Shown in pieces: positions 7,780 to 15,313 of a stretch of DNA of 64,000 bases. Every line of letters starts with the position of its first letter. Within the stretch, counting starts at the first letter, position 1. Source of the stretch: Leifsonia sp. Leaf336 (GTDB lineage: Bacteria; Actinomycetota; Actinomycetes; Actinomycetales; Microbacteriaceae); contig NZ_LMOZ01000001.1 in the NCBI RefSeq assembly GCF_001423695.1, positions 124,001 through 188,000 of the forward strand. Reading direction: 5' to 3'. The notes under the pieces are model-generated. The model had not been told where the DNA came from. It did no database searches and saw only the letters and a program-made list of their open reading frames with translations. The translations under genes were made by a program, and so were the position numbers.

Positions 7780-9033
7780 TTACTTCAGAAGCGCTTCGAG
7801 GTTCTTCTGCGTGGTGTCGAGGATCGTCTTGGGATCGCTCGTCGCCAGCGTCTCGAGCTTGCTGTTGAGGTCGGTCACGACATCGGCGGAACCCTTGGCG
7901 GTCGGAACGCCCTTGGCGTAGTCCGCGGCGGCCAGGAACGGGACGAGGTCGGGGTTGGCCGACTTCCACTCGGACGCGGCCGACTTGATCGACGGCATCG
8001 GGCCGAACGCCTTGGAGAAGGCGAGCTGGTCGTCCTTGCTGGTCAGCTTCTCGACGAGCTTGAGCGCTGCGGCCTGGTTGGGGCTGTCGGCGGCGATGCC
8101 CCAGCAGTTGGTGAACTGGAGGGTGCCGGCGCCGGCGGGGCCCTTCGGCAGCTCCGCGACCTGGTACTTGATGTTCGGGTAGTCCGACTTCATGGCGCCG
8201 GTGATCCAGTTGCCTTCGATGGTCATCGCGGCCAGGCCCTTGCCGAACGCCTCGCCGCCCCAGCCCGCGCCGAGGTCCTTGGCGTACTTGAGGTCACCCG
8301 CGGTGAGCATCTGCTTGACGAAGTCGAGCGCCTTGACGTTGGCGTCGCTGTTCGCGGTCGCCTTAGTGCTGTCGTCGTTCATCAGGTTGCCGCCGGCCTG
8401 CACCATGAAGGAGCCGACGCGGGCGTACTCGCCCGAGATGCCGAGGCCGACGTGGCCGCCGGCGGTCAGCTTCTTGGAGACGGCCTCCAGCTGGTCCCAG
8501 GTCTTGGGGATGTCGCTGTCGGTCAGGCCGGCCGCGCTCCACATGTCCTTGTTGATGATGAGCTGCAGCGTCGAGAAGTCTTTCGGCGCGCAGTAGAACT
8601 TGCCGTCGTAGGTGAACGACTTGACGAGGCTGGGGTAGAAGTCGCTCTTGTTGGAGAGCTGGTCGCCGTAGGCCAGCAGCGATCCGTTGGAGGCGTAGCC
8701 GGCGAGGGCGTCGGTCGACAGGTAGAAGACATCGGCCGGCTTCTTCGCCGCGAAGCCCTGCGAGAGCTGCTGGTTCAGGTCGCTGGCCGCCACCACGCTG
8801 GCCTTGGTGCCCGAGCTGTTCGACCAGTCGCTGACGGCCGACTTGACAGCGGCGGTCTCGGCGTCGCCGGACGAGCCGATCATGACCGTCAGCGCCTTGT
8901 TCGAGGAGGTGAGCTTTCCGGTGTCGCTGCTGCCGCTCCCTCCGCCGAAGCCGGAGCCGCAGGCGGTCAGGGCGAGGGCGGCCGCGGCGGCGACGGCGCC
9001 GCCCGCGAGCCAGCGGGATGTGATTCTGCGCAT
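7780..9033 (-). CDS. Extracellular sugar-binding lipoprotein of ABC importer
   Basis: 417 residues. The start is the ATG of MRRITSRWLAGG, eight nt behind an AGGAGAG ribosome-binding site; the longer open frame upstream lacks support. A lipoprotein signal peptide ends in the lipobox LTAC with Cys25. The mature part is a family 1 solute-binding protein (COG1653) with typical segments such as KTWDQLEAVSKKL and LQFTNCWGIAADS. It is the first gene of the importer operon and presumably the most highly expressed. Two LacI-type operators lie 94-142 bp upstream. Confidence 0.93.
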   Translation of the reverse strand: MRRITSRWLAGGAVAAAAALALTACGSGFGGGSGSSDTGKLTSSNKALTVMIGSSGDAETAAVKSAVSDWSNSSGTKASVVAASDLNQQLSQGFAAKKPADVFYLSTDALAGYASNGSLLAYGDQLSNKSDFYPSLVKSFTYDGKFYCAPKDFSTLQLIINKDMWSAAGLTDSDIPKTWDQLEAVSKKLTAGGHVGLGISGEYARVGSFMVQAGGNLMNDDSTKATANSDANVKALDFVKQMLTAGDLKYAKDLGAGWGGEAFGKGLAAMTIEGNWITGAMKSDYPNIKYQVAELPKGPAGAGTLQFTNCWGIAADSPNQAAALKLVEKLTSKDDQLAFSKAFGPMPSIKSAASEWKSANPDLVPFLAAADYAKGVPTAKGSADVVTDLNSKLETLATSDPKTILDTTQKNLEALLK

Positions 9034-9126
9034 GTGTTTCTCTCCTTGCTGTGAGTGTGCCCGAGAAGACGGGCCCACGCTGTTCGGGGGTGAAGAAGAC
9101 CGTGGGCGGGATGCCACGCATGTCCC

Positions 9127-9140
9127 TTGGATCGATCAAA
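9127..9140. promoter_or_regulatory. LacI-family operator, proximal
   Basis: TTGGATCGATCAAA is a 14-bp near-perfect palindrome centred on CG, one base pair from the ideal TTTGATCGATCAAA. LacI-family regulators bind such even-spaced dyads with a central CG. It lies between the importer operon and the divergent lacI-type gene. Confidence 0.75.
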
Positions 9141-9161
9141 TTCGGTAGTGCTACGCTGCAG

Positions 9162-9175
9162 TTTGAACGATCAAA
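9162..9175. promoter_or_regulatory. LacI-family operator, distal
   Basis: TTTGAACGATCAAA has perfect 5-bp arms (TTTGA/TCAAA) around ACGA and matches the other operator at 12 of 14 positions. The two centres are 35 bp apart, and the importer promoter probably lies between or over them. Confidence 0.75.
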
Positions 9176-9316
9176 CCGGGACCCTGCCAACATAACCACG
9201 GCCTCCGGAGGTGTCAAGCGGCACCACGGACGAGCACGGCCGACGAACGAGCCGACCGGACGGTAGGGTCTGAGAAAACCTCCGGGCGAGCCCGGGCGTG
9301 TCGGGGAAGGAGCAGC

Positions 9317-10360
9317 ATGAGTGGGCAGCCGACGGTCAGCGACGTCGCCGACGTCGCCGGCGTCTCGCGCCAGACCGTCTCCAACGTGCTGAACACGCCG
9401 GCCATCGTGCGGCCGGAGACCCGCGAGCGGGTCGAGGCCGCCATCCGGTCGCTAGGCTACCGCCCCCATGCCTCCGCCCGCCGCTTGCGCACGCAGAAGA
9501 GCTCGACCATCGGCATCCGGCTCGACCCGCTGACCCAGGACGGCATCTCCGGCAGCGTGCTCGACCGCTTCCTGCACGCGCTCACCGAGCAGGCCGACCG
9601 CAAGGGCCTCCGGGTGCTGCTGTTCACGGCCGCCGGCCCGGAGGACGAGATCGAGCAGTTCCGCCGGCTCTCCGAGGGTGCCGACGTCGACGCGTTCGTG
9701 CTGACCTCCACGTTCCACGGCGACCCGAGGACCGAGTGGCTCATCGAGCACGGCCAGTCGTTCGTGACGTTCGGCCGGCCGTGGGGCATCGACGACATGA
9801 CCGACCCGCTGCACCTCTGGGTCGACGTGGACGGCCGGGCGGGGCTCCGCGACGCGACGCGGCACTTCCTCGACCTCGGGATGACGCGCATCGGCTACCT
9901 GGGCTGGCCGGAGGGGTCGGGCACCGGCGACGACCGCCGGGCCGGCTGGCTGGAGGCGATGACGGCGGCGGGCGCCGTCGACGGAGCGACCCTCGCGGCG
10001 CTCGAAGAGACGGCGCAGGACGGCGTCACGTTCGGTGCGGCCGCGATGCGCCGGCTCGCCGACCGCGCGGACGTCGACGCGGTCGTGTGCGCCTCCGACT
10101 CGCTCGCGCTGGGCGCGCTCACCGCGACCGGCGGACGAGTGCCCGTGATCGGCTACGACGACACCCCGGTCGCCGCCTCCCTCGGGTTCTCGAGCGTGCG
10201 GCAGCCGCTCGACGCCGTCGCCGCCGGCGTTCTCGACCTGCTGACCGGCGCCCACGGCGGCCGCGTGCGGCCCGAGTCCGGCATCGACGACCCGCGCCAC
10301 CGGCTCGTGGCTCCCCGCCTGGTCGTCCGCGAGGGAGGCTCGCTGATCGGCCCCCGCTGA
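9317..10360 (+). CDS. LacI-family transcriptional regulator
   Basis: 347 residues. The N-terminal headpiece has the LacI helix-turn-helix and hinge (VSDVADVAGVSRQTVSNVLN, then LGYRPHASARRLRT), followed by a periplasmic-binding-like effector domain ending in SVRQPLDAVAAGVLDLL. A GGAAGGAG ribosome-binding site precedes the ATG. It is divergent from the sugar importer/debranching operon with two matching operators in between, so it most likely represses that operon and possibly itself. The inducer should be the imported sugar or a breakdown product; it cannot be named from sequence. Confidence 0.94.
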   Translation: MSGQPTVSDVADVAGVSRQTVSNVLNTPAIVRPETRERVEAAIRSLGYRPHASARRLRTQKSSTIGIRLDPLTQDGISGSVLDRFLHALTEQADRKGLRVLLFTAAGPEDEIEQFRRLSEGADVDAFVLTSTFHGDPRTEWLIEHGQSFVTFGRPWGIDDMTDPLHLWVDVDGRAGLRDATRHFLDLGMTRIGYLGWPEGSGTGDDRRAGWLEAMTAAGAVDGATLAALEETAQDGVTFGAAAMRRLADRADVDAVVCASDSLALGALTATGGRVPVIGYDDTPVAASLGFSSVRQPLDAVAAGVLDLLTGAHGGRVRPESGIDDPRHRLVAPRLVVREGGSLIGPR

Positions 10361-10394
10361 CGCGACCCGCCGTGACCCCGTCGTCGCGCGTAGC

Positions 10395-10580
10395 GAACGG
10401 AGGACTTCCGCCCGCGATCCCTGCCGATCTCCTCCGCTGCCTGCTTTCCCCGTGCAGTCGGCACCGGAGCTCCTCCGTTAGCTGCGCGGCAGGAAACGGA
10501 GGAGATCCGTCGCCCCGCTTGCGTCCAGAACGGGGAATGGAGGAGATCCGGGCGGCACTGACGCGGATCTCCTCCGTTCG
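10395..10580. repeat. Cluster of palindromic intergenic repeats (core GAACGGAGGAGATCCG)
   Basis: Six related copies occupy the gap between the lacI-type gene and the next gene. Forward: 10395-10410 (GAACGGAGGACTTCCG), 10494-10509 and 10536-10550. Reverse: 10424-10436, 10464-10479 and 10564-10580. The last forward/reverse pair forms a hairpin with 12 perfectly paired bases, extendable to 16 with one wobble, and a 13-nt loop. The same unit with the same loop length recurs at 63593-63680. The copies are not protein coding and have no T-tract. Confidence 0.8.
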
Positions 10581-10641
10581 CCGCACGGCCTAGCACCCGC
10601 CGCGAAACTCCCCCGTAACCGGCAGCGGCGACAATGGAGGC

Positions 10642-11256
10642 ATGACTCCACAAGAGCCGCACCGCCCTCAGCCGACCCGTTCCGAGCCACAAGCGCAGAC
10701 CCCGAGCCAGGCCCACCGCATCCCCGTCACCGTCTCCATCACCCGCCGCGTCGACCCCGGCCGCCTCGCGGAGGTGACCCACTGGGTGCAGGCCGGCGTC
10801 AACCTCGCGAACACCCACGAGGGCTTCCTCGGATCCGGGTGGGTCAGGGCGCGGGCCGACTCGCACGAGTGGCACATGCTGTACCGCTTCGCGGACGAAG
10901 CGTCGCTCGACGCGTGGGAGGCCTCCGACGCCCGTGCCGAGTGGCTGTACGAGGGCCGCGAGCTCGTGGAGGTGTCACGCGTGGAGCGCCGCACCGGCAT
11001 CGAAGGCTGGTTCGACGAGCCTCAGCCCGGCGTGCCGGCCGCCCCGCCGCGCTGGAAGCAGGCGGTGACCATCTGGCTGGGCTTCTTCCCGCTGTCGCTC
11101 GCCTTCAGCTACCTCACGTTCTATCTGGTTCCCGGTTGGCACCAGCTCTGGCCGCTCGCGACCGTGCTCATCACCACGCTCTGCCTGACGCCGACGATGA
11201 CCTACTTCCTCCTCCCGTTCGTCACGCGCCTCCTGCACCCCTGGTTGCGCCGCTGA
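10642..11256 (+). CDS. Antibiotic biosynthesis monooxygenase-domain protein with membrane C-terminus
   Basis: 204 residues. After a Pro/Gln-rich start, residues about 28-115 form an ABM-type ferredoxin-like domain (VTVSITRRVDPGRLAEVTHWV, then HEGFLGSGWVRARADSHEWHMLYRF). The C-terminal 65 residues contain two hydrophobic helices (IWLGFFPLSLAFSYLTFYLV and LATVLITTLCLTPTMTYFLL). ABM domains carry out small cofactor-free oxygenations or only bind ligands, and the membrane-fused form is common but uncharacterised. A GGAGG sequence immediately precedes the ATG. There is no operon partner. Confidence 0.82.
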   Translation: MTPQEPHRPQPTRSEPQAQTPSQAHRIPVTVSITRRVDPGRLAEVTHWVQAGVNLANTHEGFLGSGWVRARADSHEWHMLYRFADEASLDAWEASDARAEWLYEGRELVEVSRVERRTGIEGWFDEPQPGVPAAPPRWKQAVTIWLGFFPLSLAFSYLTFYLVPGWHQLWPLATVLITTLCLTPTMTYFLLPFVTRLLHPWLRR

Positions 11257-11324
11257 GCGCCTCGGGTGGGGGATGTCCCTGATCCGACCCTGAGATCCGT
11301 CAGAAGCGCTTGCGCTCCTCCAAC

Positions 11325-11340
11325 TCGCGATATATCGTGA
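11325..11340. promoter_or_regulatory. PadR-type operator, copy 1
   Basis: TCGCGATATATCGTGA, a 16-bp palindrome with one mismatch, upstream of the DUF4097-PadR operon. Its centre is 27 bp from that of the perfect copy that follows. Confidence 0.7.
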
Positions 11341-11351
11341 ATACGTCAACA

Positions 11352-11367
11352 TCGCGATATATCGCGA
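11352..11367. promoter_or_regulatory. PadR-type operator, copy 2
   Basis: TCGCGATATATCGCGA is a perfect 16-bp palindrome 59 bp before the DUF4097 start codon. ATAT-centred dyads are typical of PadR-family sites. The padR-type gene is the second gene of this operon, so autoregulation is the likely use. Confidence 0.75.
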
Positions 11368-11426
11368 GTCACCGAGGGCTCCGCCGGAGCCTCACTGCAC
11401 GAAACGACGCAAGGAGCGCGAGAACC

Positions 11427-12251
11427 ATGGCACAGGAGAAGTGGCTGATCCAGCCGGGCGAGAGCCGCACGATCGACGTGGAGCTCGTCCGCTCCCTCAA
11501 GGTCGGGCTGCTCGGCGGCCAGGTCGACATCATCGGGCACGACGAGCAGGGCGCACGGGTGGAGGTCCACTCGGTGTCCGGCCGCGACCTCAAGGTCTCG
11601 GTCGACGGCGACCGCCTCGAGATCGACCATCCCCAACTGCGGTGGGACAACTTCATCGAGGTCTTCAAGTCGATGAAGTCGAGCGCCCGCGCCGACATCA
11701 GCGTGCTGGTGCCGCGGGATGTCGCGCTCAAGTTCGGCGTCGTCTCCGCCGGCGCCCTGATCGCGGGGCTGACGACCGACGCGCGGCTCAGCACCGTCTC
11801 CGGCGACATCGTCATCGACGGCCTGGTCGGCGACCTCGAGCTCAACTCGGTCAGCGGGGAGCTGTCGGCACGCGCCCACACCGGCCGCATCACCGCCCAC
11901 ACGGTCTCCGGTGACATCACGGCCACCGGCTCGATCCCGCGGTTCAGCGCCGACGGGGTGTCGGCCGACATCATGGTCGACATCTCAGGCACTCCCGACG
12001 AGATCCAGGTGAACACGGTCTCGGGCGACACGACCATCCGCATCCCGGAGGCGCTCGGAGCGCGGTACCGCGCCAACACCGTCTCCGGCCGCGTGCAGCT
12101 CGACAACGTCATGGTGGTCGGCTCCGCGGGCAAGGGCTACACGGCCACCACGGGCAGCCTCGACGGCTACTGGGTCGACATCTCCGTCAACTCCGTGTCG
12201 GGCGCCGTGTCGGTGCTCCGCTCCGTGAGCGAGAAGGAGGCGTCGGCGTGA
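11427..12251 (+). CDS. DUF4097 beta-strand-repeat protein
   Basis: 274 residues from the ATG of MAQEKWLIQ, behind AAGGAGCG; an upstream extension in the same frame would cross the operators and is rejected. The sequence is built from repeated short beta units, several carrying the pattern TVSGDI or SVSGxL (for example STVSGDIVIDGL, NSVSGELSA, NTVSGDTTIR), characteristic of DUF4097 parallel beta-helix proteins. There is no signal peptide or membrane helix. Proteins of this family are often encoded with PadR regulators and envelope-stress membrane proteins. Function is unknown. Its stop overlaps the next GTG by 4 nt. Confidence 0.85.
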   Translation: MAQEKWLIQPGESRTIDVELVRSLKVGLLGGQVDIIGHDEQGARVEVHSVSGRDLKVSVDGDRLEIDHPQLRWDNFIEVFKSMKSSARADISVLVPRDVALKFGVVSAGALIAGLTTDARLSTVSGDIVIDGLVGDLELNSVSGELSARAHTGRITAHTVSGDITATGSIPRFSADGVSADIMVDISGTPDEIQVNTVSGDTTIRIPEALGARYRANTVSGRVQLDNVMVVGSAGKGYTATTGSLDGYWVDISVNSVSGAVSVLRSVSEKEASA

Positions 12252-12880
12252 CCCCCGCGGTCTTCGCCCACGGCAGCCTCCGCCTCTACCTGTTGAGTCT
12301 TCTCGCGGAGGAGCCGCGCCACGGCTACGAGCTGATCCAGGCGCTCAGCGACCGCTTCGGGGGCACCTATGTGCCCAGCGCCGGAACCATCTACCCGCGA
12401 CTGGCCAAGCTGGAGGAGGAGGGGCTCGTCGCCAAGACGACCGACGGCCGCAAAACGGTCTACTCCATCACCGACGCCGGCCGCGCCGAGCTCGCGGCGC
12501 GCGAGCACGAGCTCGACGCGATCGAGGACGAGGTCACCGACTCCGTGCGCCGGCTGGCCGACGAGGTGCGCGCCGGCGTGAACGACGCGATGCGCACGCT
12601 CCGGGCCGAGCTGGCCTCGGCCGCTCGGGAGGCCAAGCGCGACGCGACGCGGGTGGACCCGCGGCAGGAGGCGCGCGACGCGAGCCGCGACGCCCGCTCG
12701 GCAGCCAATGCGGCCGCTCGGGAGGCCGAGGTCGCGATCAACGACTTCCGTCAGCAGTTGCGCACCGACCTCCGCTCCCAGGCCGCTCGCGGCGCGCTCC
12801 CGGCGAACGTGGTGCCGCTGCTCAAGGAGGAACTGACGCGCGTGCGACGGACGATCGCTGAGGCGATCGGCCGGAATTAA
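12248..12880 (+). CDS. PadR-family transcriptional regulator
   Basis: 210 residues from a GTG overlapping the DUF4097 stop (GTGA). The winged-helix PadR domain spans roughly residues 8-85 (LRLYLLSLLAEEPRHGYELIQALSDRFGG, then PSAGTIYPRLAKLEEEGLV). The C-terminal half is a highly charged Ala/Arg-rich helix of about 100 residues, likely a coiled coil for dimerisation. Translational coupling to DUF4097 and two TCGCGATATATCG dyads in front of the operon indicate negative autoregulation. The effector is unknown; PadR proteins often respond to phenolics or drugs. Confidence 0.92.
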   Translation: MTPAVFAHGSLRLYLLSLLAEEPRHGYELIQALSDRFGGTYVPSAGTIYPRLAKLEEEGLVAKTTDGRKTVYSITDAGRAELAAREHELDAIEDEVTDSVRRLADEVRAGVNDAMRTLRAELASAAREAKRDATRVDPRQEARDASRDARSAANAAAREAEVAINDFRQQLRTDLRSQAARGALPANVVPLLKEELTRVRRTIAEAIGRN

Positions 12881-12968
12881 CCCGCCGGTGAGACCGGGTT
12901 TCCGAACGAACTCCAGAAAGTCTCAGGCCATGCTCATCTCACTCCCAGTGAGGCCCGTGATGAGCCGC

Positions 12969-13008
12969 CTCCCGCGAGATTCCGCGGCAACGGACCCTTC
13001 GCGGGGAG
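12969..13008. other. Imperfect hairpin between PadR and permease genes
   Basis: CTCCCGCGA at 12969-12977 can pair with TCGCGGGGAG at 12999-13008 with one bulge. It lies 89 bp past the PadR stop and upstream of the permease promoter, so it may end the PadR transcript. I looked for c-di-AMP riboswitch landmarks in this gap and did not see them. Confidence 0.35.
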
Positions 13009-13059
13009 CGGATCAAGTGTTGCCAGAATCACATCCTGGTGACGACGCAACGCGCCGAC

Positions 13060-13087
13060 TTGACAGTGTTTTCGCAGCGAGTATTCT
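13060..13087 (+). promoter_or_regulatory. SigA-type promoter of the KimA-like permease gene
   Basis: TTGACA at 13060-13065, a 16-bp spacer and TATTCT at 13082-13087. The expected start of transcription falls at about 13094-13096, on or beside the GTG at 13096, which implies a leaderless mRNA. Confidence 0.7.
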
Positions 13088-13095
13088 CGACCCTC

Positions 13096-15306
13096 GTGAC
13101 AAATGAGGGGAGATCCCCGAAGCGGTGGTTGATCGGCGACCCGCTTCCGAGCGAGAAACTCGAAGGACAGCTACTCCCGAAGCACCTCGCCCTACCGATT
13201 TTCGCCTCCGACGCACTCTCCAGCGTCGCCTACGCTCCGCAGGAACTCCTGATGATCCTGCTGCTCGGCGGCCTGGCGTTCCTCTCGTTCGCCCCGTGGG
13301 TGGCCGCGGCGGTCGTCATCCTGCTGATCACGGTGGTCCTGAGCTACCGGCAGCTGGTCAAGGCCTACCCGTCCGGCGGCGGCGACTACGAGGTCGCGCA
13401 CAAGAACCTCGGCGAGAAAGCCGGCCTGGTCGTGGCCTCCGCGCTGCTGGTGGATTACGTGCTCACGGTCGCCGTGTCGGTCGCCTCCGGCGTCGACAAC
13501 GTGATCTCGGCTCTGCCGTTCCTCTCGCCCTGGCGCGTGGAGCTCGCGGTGATCTGCGTCATCATCCTCGCCGCCGTCAACCTGCGTGGCGTGCGCGAGT
13601 CGAGCAAGGCGTTCGCCCTCCCGACCTACATCTTCATCGGCAGCATCTTCGTGATGATCGCCACCGCGCTCGTCCGCACGGCGCTCGGCAACCCGCCCGT
13701 CGCCGAGTCGGCGGCGTATTCGGTCCACGCCGCGAACATCGCGCAGGCCGGTGTCGTCCTGCTCCTGCTGCGCGCGTTCTCCAGCGGCTGTTCCGCCCTG
13801 ACCGGTGTGGAGGCGGTGGCCAACGGAGTGCCGGCGTTCCGCACCCCCAAGATCCGCAACGCCCGCACCACGCTCGGCCTGATGGGCGGCATCGCGATCG
13901 TCCTGTTCGCCGGCCTCACCGCCACGGCGCTCATCAGCGGCGTGCACTACGCCGAGAACCCCTGCGACCTCCAGGGCTGGGCGCAGTGCGCGACCTCCCC
14001 GCAGCGCTCGCTCATCGCGCAGATCGCGGCGGCGACCTTCGGCAACAACACCGTCTTCTTCTTCATCGTGCAGGCGGCGACCGCGGTCGTGCTGCTGCTG
14101 GCGGCGAACACCGCGTTCAACGGCTTCCCGCTGCTCGGGTCGGTGCTCGCGCGCGACTCGTACGCGCCCAAGGCCCTCAACACGCGCGGCGACCGCCTCG
14201 TCTACTCCAACGGCATGATCCTGCTGGCGCTGGCCGCGACGATCCTGCTGCTGGTCTACCAGGCGAACCTCACGCAGCTGATCCAGCTCTACATCATCGG
14301 TGTCTTCGTGTCGTTCACGCTCGGCCAGTCCGGCATGGTGAAGCACTGGGTCACGCTGCTGCGCGGCAGCGGCAAGGACGGCGCCGCGACGATGGGCCCG
14401 CGTGAGCGGAGCAGCATCGTGCGCTCGCTCTGCATCAACGCCTTCGGCGCGACGCTCACATTCGTCGTTCTGATCGTGGTCACGATCACGAAGTTCACGC
14501 ACGGCGCGTATCTGGTGTTCATCTTCATGCCGATCCTCTGGTTCCTGATGCTCGGCGTGAACCGCTACTACCGGGACGTCGAGAAGGAGATCGAGGTCGA
14601 CCCCGTCACCACCTTCGGCAGCGTCGGCGACCACGCCGTCGTGCTGATCGGCAAGATGCAGAAGCCTGCCCTGAAGGCGCTCGACTACGCGATCGCCGCC
14701 CGCCACGACTCGATCGAGGCGGTGCACGTCTCCATCGAGGAGGAGGCGACGCAGAAGCTGCAGCGCCAGTGGATCGAGCAGAACATCCACGTGCCGCTGA
14801 CGATCATCGAGTCCCCGTACCGCGAGTTCGGCGTGCCGCTCATCAAGTACCTCAAGCACCGCCGCGAGGAGCACGGCTCCGAAGTCGTGACGGTCTACCT
14901 CCCGCAGTACATCGTCGGTCACTGGTGGGAGTCCCTCCTGCACAACCACCGCGCACGCCGGCTGAGCAAGCAGCTCATGCTGTGCCACGGCGTCACGGTC
15001 GCGCTCGTGCCGTGGCTGCTCGACTCGTCGTCGCTGATCTACGGCCGCCGCTCACGCCCGCTGCCGGGCCAGGACCGTCGGGGCGAGCCCATGCGCCCCG
15101 TCGCGCGCCGCCCGCTCGCCCCGGCTTCCGCCGCTCGTGCGCGCATCCACATCCACTCGACGCCGATCACGCTCGGCGAGCCGGAAGGGGCCCAGGGCGA
15201 GTTCGCGGTGCCGGGCGAGCTGGCCGTGCCGCCGGTGGAGTCCGGCGACCGCACGGCGTCGCCCACCGACGACCAGCCGAAGGTGCCGGCGAAGGCGAAG
15301 CGGTAG
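13096..15306 (+). CDS. APC-superfamily permease, KimA-like (probable K+ importer)
   Basis: 736 residues if started at the GTG right after the promoter; the frame is open 19 codons further upstream, but that GTG (13039) precedes the -35 box. The start WLIGDPLPSEKLEGQLLPKHLALPIFASDALSSVAYAPQE, with following AYPSGGGDYEVAHKNLGEKAGLV and the FSSGCSALTGVEAVANG helix, matches the Bacillus KimA (YdaO) potassium transporter family of the APC superfamily from memory. About 12 membrane helices are followed by a cytosolic domain of roughly 180 residues and a Pro/Arg-rich tail. General annotation would be amino-acid permease; potassium is my inference from the KimA similarity. Confidence 0.85.
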   Translation: MTNEGRSPKRWLIGDPLPSEKLEGQLLPKHLALPIFASDALSSVAYAPQELLMILLLGGLAFLSFAPWVAAAVVILLITVVLSYRQLVKAYPSGGGDYEVAHKNLGEKAGLVVASALLVDYVLTVAVSVASGVDNVISALPFLSPWRVELAVICVIILAAVNLRGVRESSKAFALPTYIFIGSIFVMIATALVRTALGNPPVAESAAYSVHAANIAQAGVVLLLLRAFSSGCSALTGVEAVANGVPAFRTPKIRNARTTLGLMGGIAIVLFAGLTATALISGVHYAENPCDLQGWAQCATSPQRSLIAQIAAATFGNNTVFFFIVQAATAVVLLLAANTAFNGFPLLGSVLARDSYAPKALNTRGDRLVYSNGMILLALAATILLLVYQANLTQLIQLYIIGVFVSFTLGQSGMVKHWVTLLRGSGKDGAATMGPRERSSIVRSLCINAFGATLTFVVLIVVTITKFTHGAYLVFIFMPILWFLMLGVNRYYRDVEKEIEVDPVTTFGSVGDHAVVLIGKMQKPALKALDYAIAARHDSIEAVHVSIEEEATQKLQRQWIEQNIHVPLTIIESPYREFGVPLIKYLKHRREEHGSEVVTVYLPQYIVGHWWESLLHNHRARRLSKQLMLCHGVTVALVPWLLDSSSLIYGRRSRPLPGQDRRGEPMRPVARRPLAPASAARARIHIHSTPITLGEPEGAQGEFAVPGELAVPPVESGDRTASPTDDQPKVPAKAKR

Positions 15307-15313
15307 GGCGGCT

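Noticed and set aside
10395-10580. CRISPR array
   Set aside because: The repeats are short, in both orientations and unevenly spaced, and no cas genes or unique spacers of constant size are present.
12881-13059. c-di-AMP (ydaO-type) riboswitch before the KimA-like gene
   Set aside because: The gap is long enough, but I could not find the conserved pseudoknot landmarks, and a consensus promoter sits between it and the start codon. A covariance-model search would settle it.
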